From: JACDAL01 sp963849115
GTDB lineage: Bacteria > Actinomycetota > CADDZG01 > WHSQ01
DNA length: 64,000 nucleotides
Assembly: GCA_963849115.1 (NCBI GenBank)
Contig: CAWKGK010000009.1
Coordinates: forward strand, 682,001 to 746,000
Direction of reading: 5' to 3'
Translations under genes and position numbers: made by a program
In this document: positions 34,095 to 42,248 of the stretch, one piece after another
How the letters are laid out: each line of letters starts with the position of its first letter
How positions within the stretch are numbered: the stretch's first letter is position 1
The notes under the pieces: generated by a model
Databases searched by the model: none
What the model saw: only the letters and a program-made list of their open reading frames with translations
Told to the model about the DNA's origin: nothing

Positions 34095-35188
34095 ATATCG
34101 CCATCGCAGGAGGTGGAACAGGCGGTCACGTCAATCCCGCGATCGCTCTGGGACACGCGCTGACAGGGGACGCCGTTACTTTTGTCGGAACGTCTTCGGG
34201 GGCGGAGGCGGACCTTGTACCGGCGGCCGGATTCGATCTCGAGATAATCAACGTCAGAGGTTTCGACCGAGCGCGCCCCTTGTCTCTGTTTGCCGTCGCG
34301 CCTCGTGCGCTCGGCGCCATTCTGTCTGCCCGGAGCATCCTGAAACGCAAAGAAATAGACGTCTGCGTGGGGATGGGGGGATTCGTCAGCCTTCCAGTTT
34401 GCTACGCGGCCCGCTCGATGGGGATTCCAGTCGTTATCCATGAGCAGAACATCGTGCTGGGCCTTGCCAACCGAGTTACCCGACCCCTCGCTCGAGTGGT
34501 TGCGGTGTCGTTCGAGGAGTCGCTCGACTCGGCCGGCCCGCGGGCTCTATTGGTGGGCAACCCGGTGCCGCCCGAAATAGCGGTGGTCGACCTTGTGACC
34601 GAACGCGCAGGCGGCTGGGAGCGCTTTGGCCTCGACTCCACGCGCAAGACCCTTCTCGTGTTCGGAGGCAGTCAAGGGGCGCGCACGATCAACGAGGCCG
34701 CGGTGGGCCTTGCGCGGCTGTGGGCAGACAACCTCGATGTGCAGATTCTTCATGTCGCGGGAGCGGCCGAGGCGGGCAGGATCGAGCAGGAAGTGGGGGC
34801 CACCCTCGAAGACAGAAGGCTTATCTACAAGGTCGTCGACTACGTCGACAGAATGGTTGAGGCTTACGCGGTAGCGGATCTGGCGCTTTGCCGGGGCGGC
34901 GCCACTACGGTTGCCGAGCTGTGCGCGGTGGGACTTGCCTCCGTAATCATTCCCTATCCGCACCATCGAGATCGACAACAGCAACGGCATGCAAGCTTGC
35001 TCGAATCACACGGGGCTTGCACAAGCGTTGTGGACTCCGAGGCGTCCACCGAGCGTGTGGCGGAGGAGGTGTCGCGCCTGCTTCTCGACGATTTTGCCCT
35101 CCAGCAGATGCGCAAGGCCGCCCTTAGTCTGGGCCGCCCGGATGCAGCACTGCGCCTGGCCGAGCTGGTGAGACAGCAGGCGCCTTGA
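34091..35188 (+). CDS. murG: Lipid II synthase MurG
   Basis: Transfers GlcNAc from UDP-GlcNAc to lipid I. 365 residues with the N-terminal glycine-rich IAGGGTGGHVNPAIALG, GMGGFVSLPVCYAARS, IHEQNIVLGLANR, and the nucleotide-sugar site LCRGGATTVAELCAVGLASVIIPYPHH. Peripheral on the cytoplasmic membrane face. Overlaps ftsW and murC by 4 bases each. Confidence 0.96.
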   Translation: MNIAIAGGGTGGHVNPAIALGHALTGDAVTFVGTSSGAEADLVPAAGFDLEIINVRGFDRARPLSLFAVAPRALGAILSARSILKRKEIDVCVGMGGFVSLPVCYAARSMGIPVVIHEQNIVLGLANRVTRPLARVVAVSFEESLDSAGPRALLVGNPVPPEIAVVDLVTERAGGWERFGLDSTRKTLLVFGGSQGARTINEAAVGLARLWADNLDVQILHVAGAAEAGRIEQEVGATLEDRRLIYKVVDYVDRMVEAYAVADLALCRGGATTVAELCAVGLASVIIPYPHHRDRQQQRHASLLESHGACTSVVDSEASTERVAEEVSRLLLDDFALQQMRKAALSLGRPDAALRLAELVRQQAP

Positions 35189-36552
35189 AGTTGCCGGAAC
35201 GAGGCCGGATCCATTTCATCGGCATCGGGGGCGCCGGCATGTCTGCGATAGCAAAGGTATTGATAGAGCGCGGCCATGAGGTATCGGGCACCGATATGCG
35301 GGAGTCTCGGGCGACCGCCGCGCTGAGCGACATGGGTGCCCACGTCACCATCGGCCACGACCGTGCTCTTGTGGAAGGGGCCGCTGCGGTCGTCTACTCA
35401 TCGGCGGTGAAGGAAGACAATCCCGAGCTCGTTGGCGCGCGTCAGGCGGGCATCCCGGTGCTTCACCGAGGGGAGGCGCTGGCGAGCGTTCTCACGGGCA
35501 GCCACTCGATCGTTGTGGCCGGAACGCATGGCAAGACGACCACCTCGTCCATGGTCCTGTCGATCCTGCGAGGCGCGGGGTTCGACCCCACCTATGTGAT
35601 CGGGGGCGCGCTCGAGGGCGTTCCCATCAACGCCGGCAGCGGGGGTGATGATGTCGCGGTCGCAGAGTCGGATGAAAGCGACGGCTCGTTCCTGCTGCTC
35701 GATCCCACGATCGCGGTTATCACCAATATCGAGCGCGACCACCTCGATCACTGGGGCTCTATAGAGGCTATCGAGGAGGCTTTTCAGGGCTTCATCGGGA
35801 CCGCCGAATGTGCGGTCGTGCGCAACGACGACAAGGTCGCGCGCGTTGCCGCAGAACGCAACGGGCTGAGGCTCGTCACTTATGGCTCCGGAGGAGAGAT
35901 CTCCGCGGGCGAGGTTTCCTTGAAGGCGCATTCGACCGCCTTCGCGCTTGTCGTGGGCGAGTCACGCGTGTCCGTGCATCTCGGGACTCCGGGTCATCAC
36001 AATCTCTTGAACGCTCTGGCGGCGGCCGCAGCATGCTTCTCTTTGGGAGTAGGGATCGAGGCAATCGGTGCGGGGCTCGAGTCTTTCAGCGGCGTCGAGC
36101 GACGCTATCAACTGCACGGCGACAAACGCAGCATCACGGTGATCGACGACTACGCTCATCATCCCACCGAGATCGCCGCCGCGCTGGGCGCGGCTCGGCT
36201 AGGACCTTGGCGACGAGTGATAGCGGTGTTTCAGCCTCACCTCTTCTCTCGCACGCTAGCGCTGCGGGCCGAGTTCGGGGGTGCGTTCGGCGACGCCGAT
36301 GTCGTCGTGGTCACCGACGTCTACGCCGCCCGGGAAGCGCCTGTGCCCGGAGTCACCGGCAAGATCATCTCCGATGCCGTGTGCATCTCTCTATTCGGTC
36401 GTACCGTTGCATATGTGCCCGAGAGAAGAGAGCTGCTCGCCTACCTCGCGGCGCGAGCGCGCCCCGGCGATCTCGTGCTCACGTTGGGCGCGGGCGACAT
36501 CGCGACGCTCGCCGACGAATTGCTCGAGGCACTGGATGTGGAAGCGGCGTGA
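35185..36552 (+). CDS. murC: UDP-MurNAc:L-alanine ligase MurC
   Basis: Adds the first amino acid to UDP-MurNAc. 455 residues: RIHFIGIGGAGMSAIAKVLIERGHEVSG at the N-terminus, the ATP loop VAGTHGKTTTSSMV near 112, the central domain IERDHLDHWGS, and the C-terminal VIDDYAHHPTEIAAAL and FQPHLFSRTLAL. The start is TTG at 35185 in the overlap with murG; nothing better fits the conserved start. Confidence 0.95.
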   Translation: MKLPERGRIHFIGIGGAGMSAIAKVLIERGHEVSGTDMRESRATAALSDMGAHVTIGHDRALVEGAAAVVYSSAVKEDNPELVGARQAGIPVLHRGEALASVLTGSHSIVVAGTHGKTTTSSMVLSILRGAGFDPTYVIGGALEGVPINAGSGGDDVAVAESDESDGSFLLLDPTIAVITNIERDHLDHWGSIEAIEEAFQGFIGTAECAVVRNDDKVARVAAERNGLRLVTYGSGGEISAGEVSLKAHSTAFALVVGESRVSVHLGTPGHHNLLNALAAAAACFSLGVGIEAIGAGLESFSGVERRYQLHGDKRSITVIDDYAHHPTEIAAALGAARLGPWRRVIAVFQPHLFSRTLALRAEFGGAFGDADVVVVTDVYAAREAPVPGVTGKIISDAVCISLFGRTVAYVPERRELLAYLAARARPGDLVLTLGAGDIATLADELLEALDVEAA

Positions 36553-37514
36553 ACCTGGAACAGATCGCGGCGCGTTTGAAAGGCAGGCTTGCGGGGCGCA
36601 GCGCCGCGCACTTTCCACTGGCTCGCCTCACCACTTATCGCCTGGGCGGAGAGGCAGAGCTCTTCGTCGAGCCCGCTGCCGTCGCCGATCTCGAAGTGCT
36701 CGGCGAGGTGCTCCGTGACGCCGGCTTCGGCGCAGGCACCGTCCCGGTGACCGTGCTCGGGCGCGGTTCGAACCTGGTGGTCTCGGACGATGGCGTTGAG
36801 GGCGTCGTGATCCGTCTGGGACCTCGCCTCGCCTGGACTCGTGAGCGCGGCCCTCGAGGTGTGCGCGCGGGAGCTGCGACTCCTCTCCCGCAACTCGCCA
36901 ACCACGCGCTCAGGCGGGGGCTCTCGGGGGCCGAGTTCCTGGTCGCAATACCGGGATCGGTCGGTGGCGGAGTTCGCATGAACGCAGGCGCACACGGCAC
37001 CGATATCGCGAGCATCGTGAGCGCGGCCCTGATCTTCGATCTGGCCACTCTGTCAATTCAGGAGCGCCCTGCGGATCAACTGGGCTTTGGTTACCGCCGC
37101 TCGGGGTTGTCCGCCTCAGATGTGGTGGTGGAAGCGAGCTTCGAGCTGGAAGGCGCCGCCGATTCCTTCATCCGGGCGCGCATGGAAGCCTACCGGCGCC
37201 ACCGCGCCGAGACGCAGCCGGGGGCCGCCCAGAACGCCGGCAGCGTGTTCAAGAACCCGCCCGGCGATTCGGCAGGCCGCTTGGTTGAAGCGTGCGGGCT
37301 CAAAGGTTTCAGAGTGGGTGGGGCATCGGTTTCGGAATTGCACGCCAATTTCTTCATGGCGGCCGAGGGTGCCACGTCGCAGGACGTGTACGACCTCGTC
37401 CACGAGATCGCCACCCGAGTGCGCGCCGGATCCGGAGTGGAGCTCGAGACGGAGATTCGCTTCGTCGGGCATTTTCGGCCCGCGACGCGTGCATCGGCGC
37501 CGGAGCACGCATGA
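36549..37514 (+). CDS. murB: UDP-N-acetylenolpyruvoylglucosamine reductase MurB
   Basis: An FAD enzyme that reduces UDP-GlcNAc-enolpyruvate to UDP-MurNAc. 321 residues. Family markers: LTTYRLGGEAELFVEP, VTVLGRGSNLVVSDDGVEGVVIRL, IPGSVGGGVRMNAGAHG, GYRRSGL, and NAGSVFKNPPGDSAGRLVEACGLKG with the proton-donor Ser; the C-terminal Glu is in ELETEIRFVG. The GTG at 36549 overlaps the murC stop; the longer frame upstream overlaps murC and is not used. Confidence 0.95.
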   Translation: MNLEQIAARLKGRLAGRSAAHFPLARLTTYRLGGEAELFVEPAAVADLEVLGEVLRDAGFGAGTVPVTVLGRGSNLVVSDDGVEGVVIRLGPRLAWTRERGPRGVRAGAATPLPQLANHALRRGLSGAEFLVAIPGSVGGGVRMNAGAHGTDIASIVSAALIFDLATLSIQERPADQLGFGYRRSGLSASDVVVEASFELEGAADSFIRARMEAYRRHRAETQPGAAQNAGSVFKNPPGDSAGRLVEACGLKGFRVGGASVSELHANFFMAAEGATSQDVYDLVHEIATRVRAGSGVELETEIRFVGHFRPATRASAPEHA

Positions 37515-38296
37515 GCGCTGTCGAACACCGAGCGCGCATCGATACCGACCCTCGCTTCAGCCGCCGCCGGCATGCCGTCGCGCGCTTGCGCCGTCGGAGG
37601 TTTCTGGTCCGCGCTGCTTTGATCTTGGGCGTTGCAGCGGTCGTGTGGATCGCATTCTTCTCGCCTCTGTTGATGGTCTCGAATGTGGAGGTGGTAGGCA
37701 GCCGCCACATCACTGCCGCAGACATAACGACCATCGCGCGGCTCGACGAACGGCGCAACCTGCTGCTGTTGTCGACCACCGAGGTGGCTCAGGCGGTGAG
37801 GGAGCTCGCCTGGGTAAAGCGAGCAGAGGTCGATCGCAAGCTGCCCGCGACGCTGCGTGTAAACATCGTCGAGCGGGTGCCGGCGCTCGCCCTGCAGGCG
37901 GCGGAGGCCCGCTGGACCATCGATCGCCGGGGCCATGTCCTGGCCCCCGGCGCGCCGAAGCGGCTCCCCACCGTGGCGGCGGTGTCGGACGAGGCCATAG
38001 CCGTGGGCGAGCCGGTGACCTCAGCCGAGGTGAAAGGTGCTCTGGCCGTCTTTCGCAGCATCCCCGACCGCCTCCGGGCCAACCTCGAGGCGATCTTTGC
38101 GCCCGGTTCCGAGCGCATTAGCCTGAGCCTGGAGTCGGGCCTGCTGATCAGGCTAGGGCCCGCGGAGAAGCTGCGGGCCAAGTCGTCGGTGCTCACTGCT
38201 CTCTTGGGGCGGATCAGGCGTGAGGGCGTAGGTGTGGGTTACGTCGATGTCCGGGTGCCCACGAGTCCTGCCGTCGGACCCACCCCGTCTCCCTGA
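37511..38296 (+). CDS. ftsQ: Cell division protein FtsQ (DivIB)
   Basis: A bitopic divisome protein. 261 residues: a basic cytoplasmic N-terminus (RRRHAVARLRRRRF), a transmembrane helix (LVRAALILGVAAVVWIAFF, about 32-50), a POTRA domain beginning VSNVEVVGSRHITAADI, then the FtsQ domain (LAWVKRAEVDRKLPATLRVNIVERVPAL). Last gene of the tightly overlapping dcw run. A 338-bp region with its own promoter follows before ftsZ. Confidence 0.92.
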   Translation: MSAVEHRARIDTDPRFSRRRHAVARLRRRRFLVRAALILGVAAVVWIAFFSPLLMVSNVEVVGSRHITAADITTIARLDERRNLLLLSTTEVAQAVRELAWVKRAEVDRKLPATLRVNIVERVPALALQAAEARWTIDRRGHVLAPGAPKRLPTVAAVSDEAIAVGEPVTSAEVKGALAVFRSIPDRLRANLEAIFAPGSERISLSLESGLLIRLGPAEKLRAKSSVLTALLGRIRREGVGVGYVDVRVPTSPAVGPTPSP

Positions 38297-38336
38297 GTCA
38301 AGGCGCCGAGCGCCGAAGCGCCGACTCGGTCGGCAG

Positions 38337-38393
38337 ATCGCCCAACTTGAGAATGACCACCGAAACGGTGGCCAACCGCACAGCTTGGGCGAT
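38337..38393 (+). other. Compact two-stem inverted-repeat element downstream of ftsQ
   Basis: A perfect 9-bp outer stem (ATCGCCCAA 38337-38345 with TTGGGCGAT 38385-38393) encloses a second hairpin CCACCG-AAA-CGGTGG (38357-38371). It has no U tract, so it is not a classical terminator. It may stabilise the dcw mRNA 3' end or be a regulatory RNA structure; function unknown. Confidence 0.5.
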
Positions 38394-38454
38394 TGACTAC
38401 CGTTCTCTATAACGCGCCCGCCGCGCTGCAAAGGTTGCCTGGGCTTGGGCCTGC

Positions 38455-38483
38455 TTGACGGCGACGAGCCCTCATGGCATATT
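38455..38483 (+). promoter_or_regulatory. ftsZ: ftsZ promoter
   Basis: TTGACG (38455-38460), a 17-bp spacer and CATATT (38478-38483). Transcription would start near 38490, immediately before the hairpin at 38492-38536, giving a leader of about 145 bases. Confidence 0.65.
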
Positions 38484-38491
38484 GCTCAACA

Positions 38492-38536
38492 ATTACCAGA
38501 GGTTTACATACATTAAACCTCTTGTTTAGGGGTAAT
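38492..38536 (+). promoter_or_regulatory. ftsZ: AT-rich hairpin in the ftsZ 5' leader
   Basis: A perfect 8-bp stem AGAGGTTT/AAACCTCT (38498-38505, 38515-38522) with a 9-base loop, plus an outer 6-bp stem ATTACC/GGTAAT (38492-38497, 38531-38536). It stands out as AT-rich in a GC-rich genome and lies at the very 5' end of the predicted ftsZ mRNA. Likely an mRNA-stability or regulatory structure, or a binding site. Confidence 0.55.
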
Positions 38537-38634
38537 GTCCTGGGCCGGGGAGTGACATTGAATCGCAATGGACACGGCGTGGCCTGCCCGTGGACAACAC
38601 TAGAGTAGAAGTTGAGGCTCGGGAGGAGGCTCGG

Positions 38635-39741
38635 ATGGCGGTCAACCCGCAGAACTACCTGGCGATGATCAAGGTCGTCGGCATCGGAGGCGGTGGGGTC
38701 AATGCCGTCAACCGGATGATCGAGGTCGGGCTCAAGGGGGTCGAGTTCATCGCCATCAACACCGACGCCCAGGCGCTGATGATGTCGGATGCCGACGTCA
38801 AGCTCGACATCGGTCGAGAGTTGACGCGCGGGCTCGGGGCAGGCGCCGATCCGGACATCGGCCGTCAGGCGGCCGAGGATCACCGCGGAGAGATCGAGGA
38901 TCTGCTCAAGGGCGCCGACATGGTCTTTATCACCGCGGGCAAAGGCGGGGGCACCGGCACCGGGGGCGGGCCCGTCATCGCCGAGGTCGCCAAATCGGTG
39001 GGGGCTCTCACAATCGGCGTCGTGACCCGGCCGTTCACCTTCGAGGGCCGGCAACGCGCCTCCAAGGCCGAAACCGGCATCACCAACATCAAGGAGAAGG
39101 TCGACACCCTCATCGTTATTCCGAACGATCGTCTCCTGGACGTGGGGGACCGCAGCACCTCTGTGCTCGAGGCCTTCCGCATGGCAGACGAGGTTCTGCT
39201 TCAGGGCGTCCAGGGAATCACCGACCTCATAACCACGCCGGGCCTCATCAACCTGGACTTCGCCGATGTCAGGGCGGTAATGACCGACGCAGGTTCGTCA
39301 CTTATGGGAATCGGGACGGCGCGCGGCGAGGACCGGGCGGCCGAGGCCGCGCGTGCAGCGATATCGTCGCCCCTGCTCGAGGCTTCCATCGAAGGGGCGC
39401 GCGGGGTACTGCTCAACATCGCAGGAGGTTCCGACCTGGGCCTGTTCGAGGTCAACGAAGCGGCAACGATCATCACCAAGGCTGCCCACGCCGACGCCAA
39501 TGTGATCTTCGGAGCGGTCGTCGACGACACCCTCGGCGACGAGGTGCGGGTCACGGTCATCGCTGCGGGTTTCGACCGTTGGGGGCAGCGGGAAGACGAA
39601 GATCTGATCCGCCCCGACGAGGACATCTTTTCGAGCACGGCCTCCGAGGAGCGGGTCATCCGCCTGGACAAGGAGCCCGAGCGCCTCGTTTTCGATGCCG
39701 AGGACGACCTCGACGTGCCGAGCTTCTTGCGCAACGAGTAG
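38635..39741 (+). CDS. ftsZ: Cell division GTPase FtsZ
   Basis: A tubulin homologue that forms the Z ring. 368 residues: MAVNPQNYLAMIKVVGIGGGGVNAVNRMI at the N-terminus, the GTP-binding signature GKGGGTGTGGGPVIAEVAK near 104, the T7 synergy-loop region NLDFADVRAVMTDAG, and the C-terminal tail DDLDVPSFLRNE, of the type that binds SepF in actinobacteria. ATG 38635 is preferred over the GTG at 38590 because GGAGGAGG precedes it and homologues start with a MA.PQNYLA-like N-terminus. It has its own promoter and a structured leader. No ftsA is present, and sepF lies 7 kb downstream. Confidence 0.96.
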   Translation: MAVNPQNYLAMIKVVGIGGGGVNAVNRMIEVGLKGVEFIAINTDAQALMMSDADVKLDIGRELTRGLGAGADPDIGRQAAEDHRGEIEDLLKGADMVFITAGKGGGTGTGGGPVIAEVAKSVGALTIGVVTRPFTFEGRQRASKAETGITNIKEKVDTLIVIPNDRLLDVGDRSTSVLEAFRMADEVLLQGVQGITDLITTPGLINLDFADVRAVMTDAGSSLMGIGTARGEDRAAEAARAAISSPLLEASIEGARGVLLNIAGGSDLGLFEVNEAATIITKAAHADANVIFGAVVDDTLGDEVRVTVIAAGFDRWGQREDEDLIRPDEDIFSSTASEERVIRLDKEPERLVFDAEDDLDVPSFLRNE

Positions 39742-39808
39742 CAACTAATCCGCAGGGAGTAGGCGCGCCTTCTCCTCCGAGCCGACGACGGACGTGTCAT
39801 CTCAGACG

Positions 39809-39814
39809 TAGCGT
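39809..39814 (+). promoter_or_regulatory. -10 element TAGCGT before the histidine kinase gene
   Basis: TAGCGT is followed by 6 bases and ATG at 39821, with no Shine-Dalgarno. This spacing supports ATG 39821 rather than the TTG codons just upstream. Confidence 0.5.
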
Positions 39815-39820
39815 TTGTTG

Positions 39821-41014
39821 ATGATGCGTCCGATGCAGGCAGAAGAGGGGCTCCGGCGCGGTTGGGGACCCCGGTGGGCGCCGCCGTCAGGTCCCTCTTT
39901 CTTGTTGCCGCTGATCGTGGCCGTAGTGCAGGTGGGGATCACCTATCTCGCCGCTCACCGCCAGCCCGAGCAGCTAGATGCGTGGGGATTCATTCTTCTC
40001 GCCGCGGGGCCCGGCGCGCTCGTGTTGCGAAGGCGCTACCCGGCAACGGTCCTGGGTTTCGTACTCGCCACGACACTCGCCTATTCTCTCCTCGACTACC
40101 CGCGCGGGCCGATCTTCTTCGCACTGATCATCGCCGTCTTTGCGGCCGTGATGGCTGGAAGGCGAGTTGCCGCCATCGTCGCCATCGTCGCCGGTTATGT
40201 GGGCTTCTTGTGGGGCGAATATCTGGTCGGAACGAGCGGACCTCCCCGGCTCGAGGCCGCCTTGGGCCTGGGGGCGTGGCTGCTGGTGCTGATCACCGTC
40301 GCCGAAGTGGGCAGAGCAAGAAGGGAGCGTGCTCATGAGTACGCGCGCACCCGCGCGGAGGAGGCAAAGCGTCGCGCCAGCGAAGAGCGCTTGCGGATCG
40401 CCCAGGAGCTGCACGATGTCCTGGCCCACAACATCTCTCTCATCAATGTGCAGGCTGGTGTTGCTCTGCACTTGATGGATCAGCAGCCGGGACAGGCGCG
40501 TACGGCCTTGAGCGCGATCAAGCAGGCGAGCAACGACGCCTTGGGCGAGCTGCGTTCGGTGCTGGACATCTTGCGCCAAGGCAACGAGACGTCGCCGCTC
40601 ACCCCCGCCACGGGGCTATCGCACCTCGATGACCTCGTACGCAAAGCGAAAGCCACAGGTATCGAGGTCAGCGCGCACATCGAAGGCGACCCGCGGTCCC
40701 TGCCTGCGGGAACCGACCTCGCCGCCTTTCGCATAGTGCAGGAGGCGCTCACGAACGTCGCGCGTCACGCCGGCCCTTCCCGGGCCACAGTGGTGATCTC
40801 GTACGGAGCCAATCTCGTCGTGGAAGTGGAGGACGATGGCCGCGGTGTTCCCGGCGGCACCACGGCCGGGAGCGGCAACGGCATCGCAGGAATGCGAGAA
40901 CGGGCGGTCGCGCTGGGCGGGAGCCTTGAAGCCGGTCCCAAGCCCGATGGTGGTTTCCGTGTTGTGGCCAGGCTTCCTCTGCCAGCCGATCGTGATGGTG
41001 CCGAGTGGTCGTGA
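39821..41014 (+). CDS. NarL-type sensor histidine kinase
   Basis: A membrane sensor kinase of 397 residues. The N-terminal half has about five transmembrane helices with no large extracellular domain. A HisKA_3 dimerisation domain follows, with the phospho-accepting His in RIAQELHDVLAHNISLINVQAGVALHLM. The HATPase domain shows the N box (IVQEALTNVARHA) and G boxes (VEDDGRGVP, GNGIAGMRERAVALGG). It pairs with the LuxR-type regulator 40 bases downstream. The signal is unknown. The start is ATG 39821, leaderless type. Confidence 0.9.
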   Translation: MMRPMQAEEGLRRGWGPRWAPPSGPSFLLPLIVAVVQVGITYLAAHRQPEQLDAWGFILLAAGPGALVLRRRYPATVLGFVLATTLAYSLLDYPRGPIFFALIIAVFAAVMAGRRVAAIVAIVAGYVGFLWGEYLVGTSGPPRLEAALGLGAWLLVLITVAEVGRARRERAHEYARTRAEEAKRRASEERLRIAQELHDVLAHNISLINVQAGVALHLMDQQPGQARTALSAIKQASNDALGELRSVLDILRQGNETSPLTPATGLSHLDDLVRKAKATGIEVSAHIEGDPRSLPAGTDLAAFRIVQEALTNVARHAGPSRATVVISYGANLVVEVEDDGRGVPGGTTAGSGNGIAGMRERAVALGGSLEAGPKPDGGFRVVARLPLPADRDGAEWS

Positions 41015-41048
41015 GATGGTCATATAGATCATCTGGCCACCACTCGGC
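41000..41048 (+). promoter_or_regulatory. Inverted repeat spanning the kinase/regulator junction
   Basis: GCCGAGTGGT (41000-41009) and ACCACTCGGC (41039-41048) are perfect 10-bp complements around an AT-rich centre that contains the kinase stop. The right arm ends 6 bases before the regulator ATG, where a Shine-Dalgarno should be, so the hairpin could control its translation or act as an operator. Confidence 0.5.
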
Positions 41049-41054
41049 CCGGGA

Positions 41055-41726
41055 ATGCCGGTGATCAAGGTACTGCTGGCCGACGATCAAGCGCTGGTGC
41101 GCGCCGGATTCAGGGCGCTGCTCGACGCGCAGGACGACATCGAAGTCGTCGGCGAGGCCTCAGACGGCGCCGAGGCCACTAGACTCACCACCAAGCTGGG
41201 GCCCGACGTCGTGCTGATGGACATTCGCATGCCCGGCGTCGACGGGTTGGCCGCGGCGCGCAGCATCGCGCAGGACCAGTCTCTCGACGACGTGCGCATC
41301 ATCATTCTCACCACTTTCGATCTCGACGAATACGTGTTCGAAGCGCTGCGCGCAGGCGCGAGCGGCTTTCTCGTAAAGAACACCGAACCCGCGGAGCTCA
41401 TCCACGCCGTTCGATCCGTGGCCGCGGGTGATGCGCTGCTTTCTCCGGGCGTGACGAGGCGACTCATAGCCACCTTCGCTACGCGCGCCAAGCAGCCCCG
41501 CGATGCCGCGGAGCTCAAGCGGCTTACGGACCGTGAGAAAGAGGTCATGGCACTCGTTGCCGAAGGGCTCTCGAACGAAGAGATCGCACGGCGCCTGGTG
41601 GTGAGCCCCGCCACGGCAAAGACGCATGTCAGCCGCGCCATGGTGAAACTCCATGCCCGCGACCGAGCCCAGCTGGTGGTGCTTGCGTACGAGTCGGGCC
41701 TTGTTCGCCCGGGCTGGCTCGGCTGA
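41055..41726 (+). CDS. NarL/LuxR-family response regulator
   Basis: A 223-residue regulator. The receiver domain has KVLLADDQALVRAGF with acidic pair DD, the phospho-acceptor Asp in DVVLMDIRMPGVDGL, Thr in IIILTTFD and Lys in FLVKNTEP. The C-terminal LuxR HTH is LTDREKEVMALVAEGLSNEEIARRLVVSPATAKTHVSRAMVKL. Cognate partner of the upstream kinase. No target can be assigned; the SHOCT gene downstream is a possibility. Confidence 0.93.
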   Translation: MPVIKVLLADDQALVRAGFRALLDAQDDIEVVGEASDGAEATRLTTKLGPDVVLMDIRMPGVDGLAAARSIAQDQSLDDVRIIILTTFDLDEYVFEALRAGASGFLVKNTEPAELIHAVRSVAAGDALLSPGVTRRLIATFATRAKQPRDAAELKRLTDREKEVMALVAEGLSNEEIARRLVVSPATAKTHVSRAMVKLHARDRAQLVVLAYESGLVRPGWLG

Positions 41727-41891
41727 GCGACTACCTCCGACGGCGTAGTCATCCCGCGAGAGAGGTCGCCGGCGGTGGTAGCACAAGACCGTCCCGGCGA
41801 CTGATTACTTCTCGGCCTTGCTCAACGACCATGTGAGTTGTTGGAGCAAGTCCGGTCGGAAGGTCCGGCCGGCGAGTAACGGGAGGTTTCA

Positions 41892-42158
41892 ATGGACATG
41901 GTGATGGCGGCAGAGACACTTGCCGGTGCCGGTGGATGGGAGGGAGGCCCCGGTCCTTGGTGGCCGATCTTTCCCCTCTTCTGGCTGCTTCTGTTCGGGG
42001 GCATCGCATTTGCGGTCTTCCGCGGCCGCAGATCGTGGGGCCCGCCGCACATGAGGGCCACGGCAGAGGGAGTGCTCGCCGAGCGCTACGCACGCGGTGA
42101 GATCTCCGACGAGGAGTACAGGGAACGCCTCAGCGTTCTGACGCAGCACCGCCGCTAA
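41892..42158 (+). CDS. SHOCT domain small membrane protein
   Basis: An 88-residue protein. It has a short N-terminus with one transmembrane helix (WPIFPLFWLLLFGGIAFAVF, about 24-43) and a C-terminal SHOCT domain (LAERYARGEISDEEYRERLSVL), a short oligomerisation-type motif found at the C-terminus of many membrane proteins. GGGAGG precedes the ATG at good spacing. It follows the two-component system. Function unknown. Confidence 0.85.
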   Translation: MDMVMAAETLAGAGGWEGGPGPWWPIFPLFWLLLFGGIAFAVFRGRRSWGPPHMRATAEGVLAERYARGEISDEEYRERLSVLTQHRR

Positions 42159-42173
42159 CTCCGGTGGCAAATG

Positions 42174-42202
42174 GGGGCTCGGGCCCACGCGGCCCGGGCC
42201 CC
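42174..42202. terminator. GC-rich hairpin between convergent genes
   Basis: GGGGCTCGGGCC-CACGC-GGCCCGGGCCCC, a 12-bp stem with one G-U pair and a 5-base loop, lies between the convergent SHOCT and methyltransferase genes. There is no U tract, so it may act as a transcript-end stabiliser or a weak bidirectional terminator. Confidence 0.5.
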
Positions 42203-42248
42203 TTCGCTGCGGCCACACGGCGAGATCTAGCGCCTTATCGTGGGTCCC

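Noticed and set aside
38590..38634. Upstream GTG start for FtsZ
   Set aside because: ATG 38635 has GGAGGAGG and matches the usual FtsZ N-terminus; the extra 15 residues look like translated leader.
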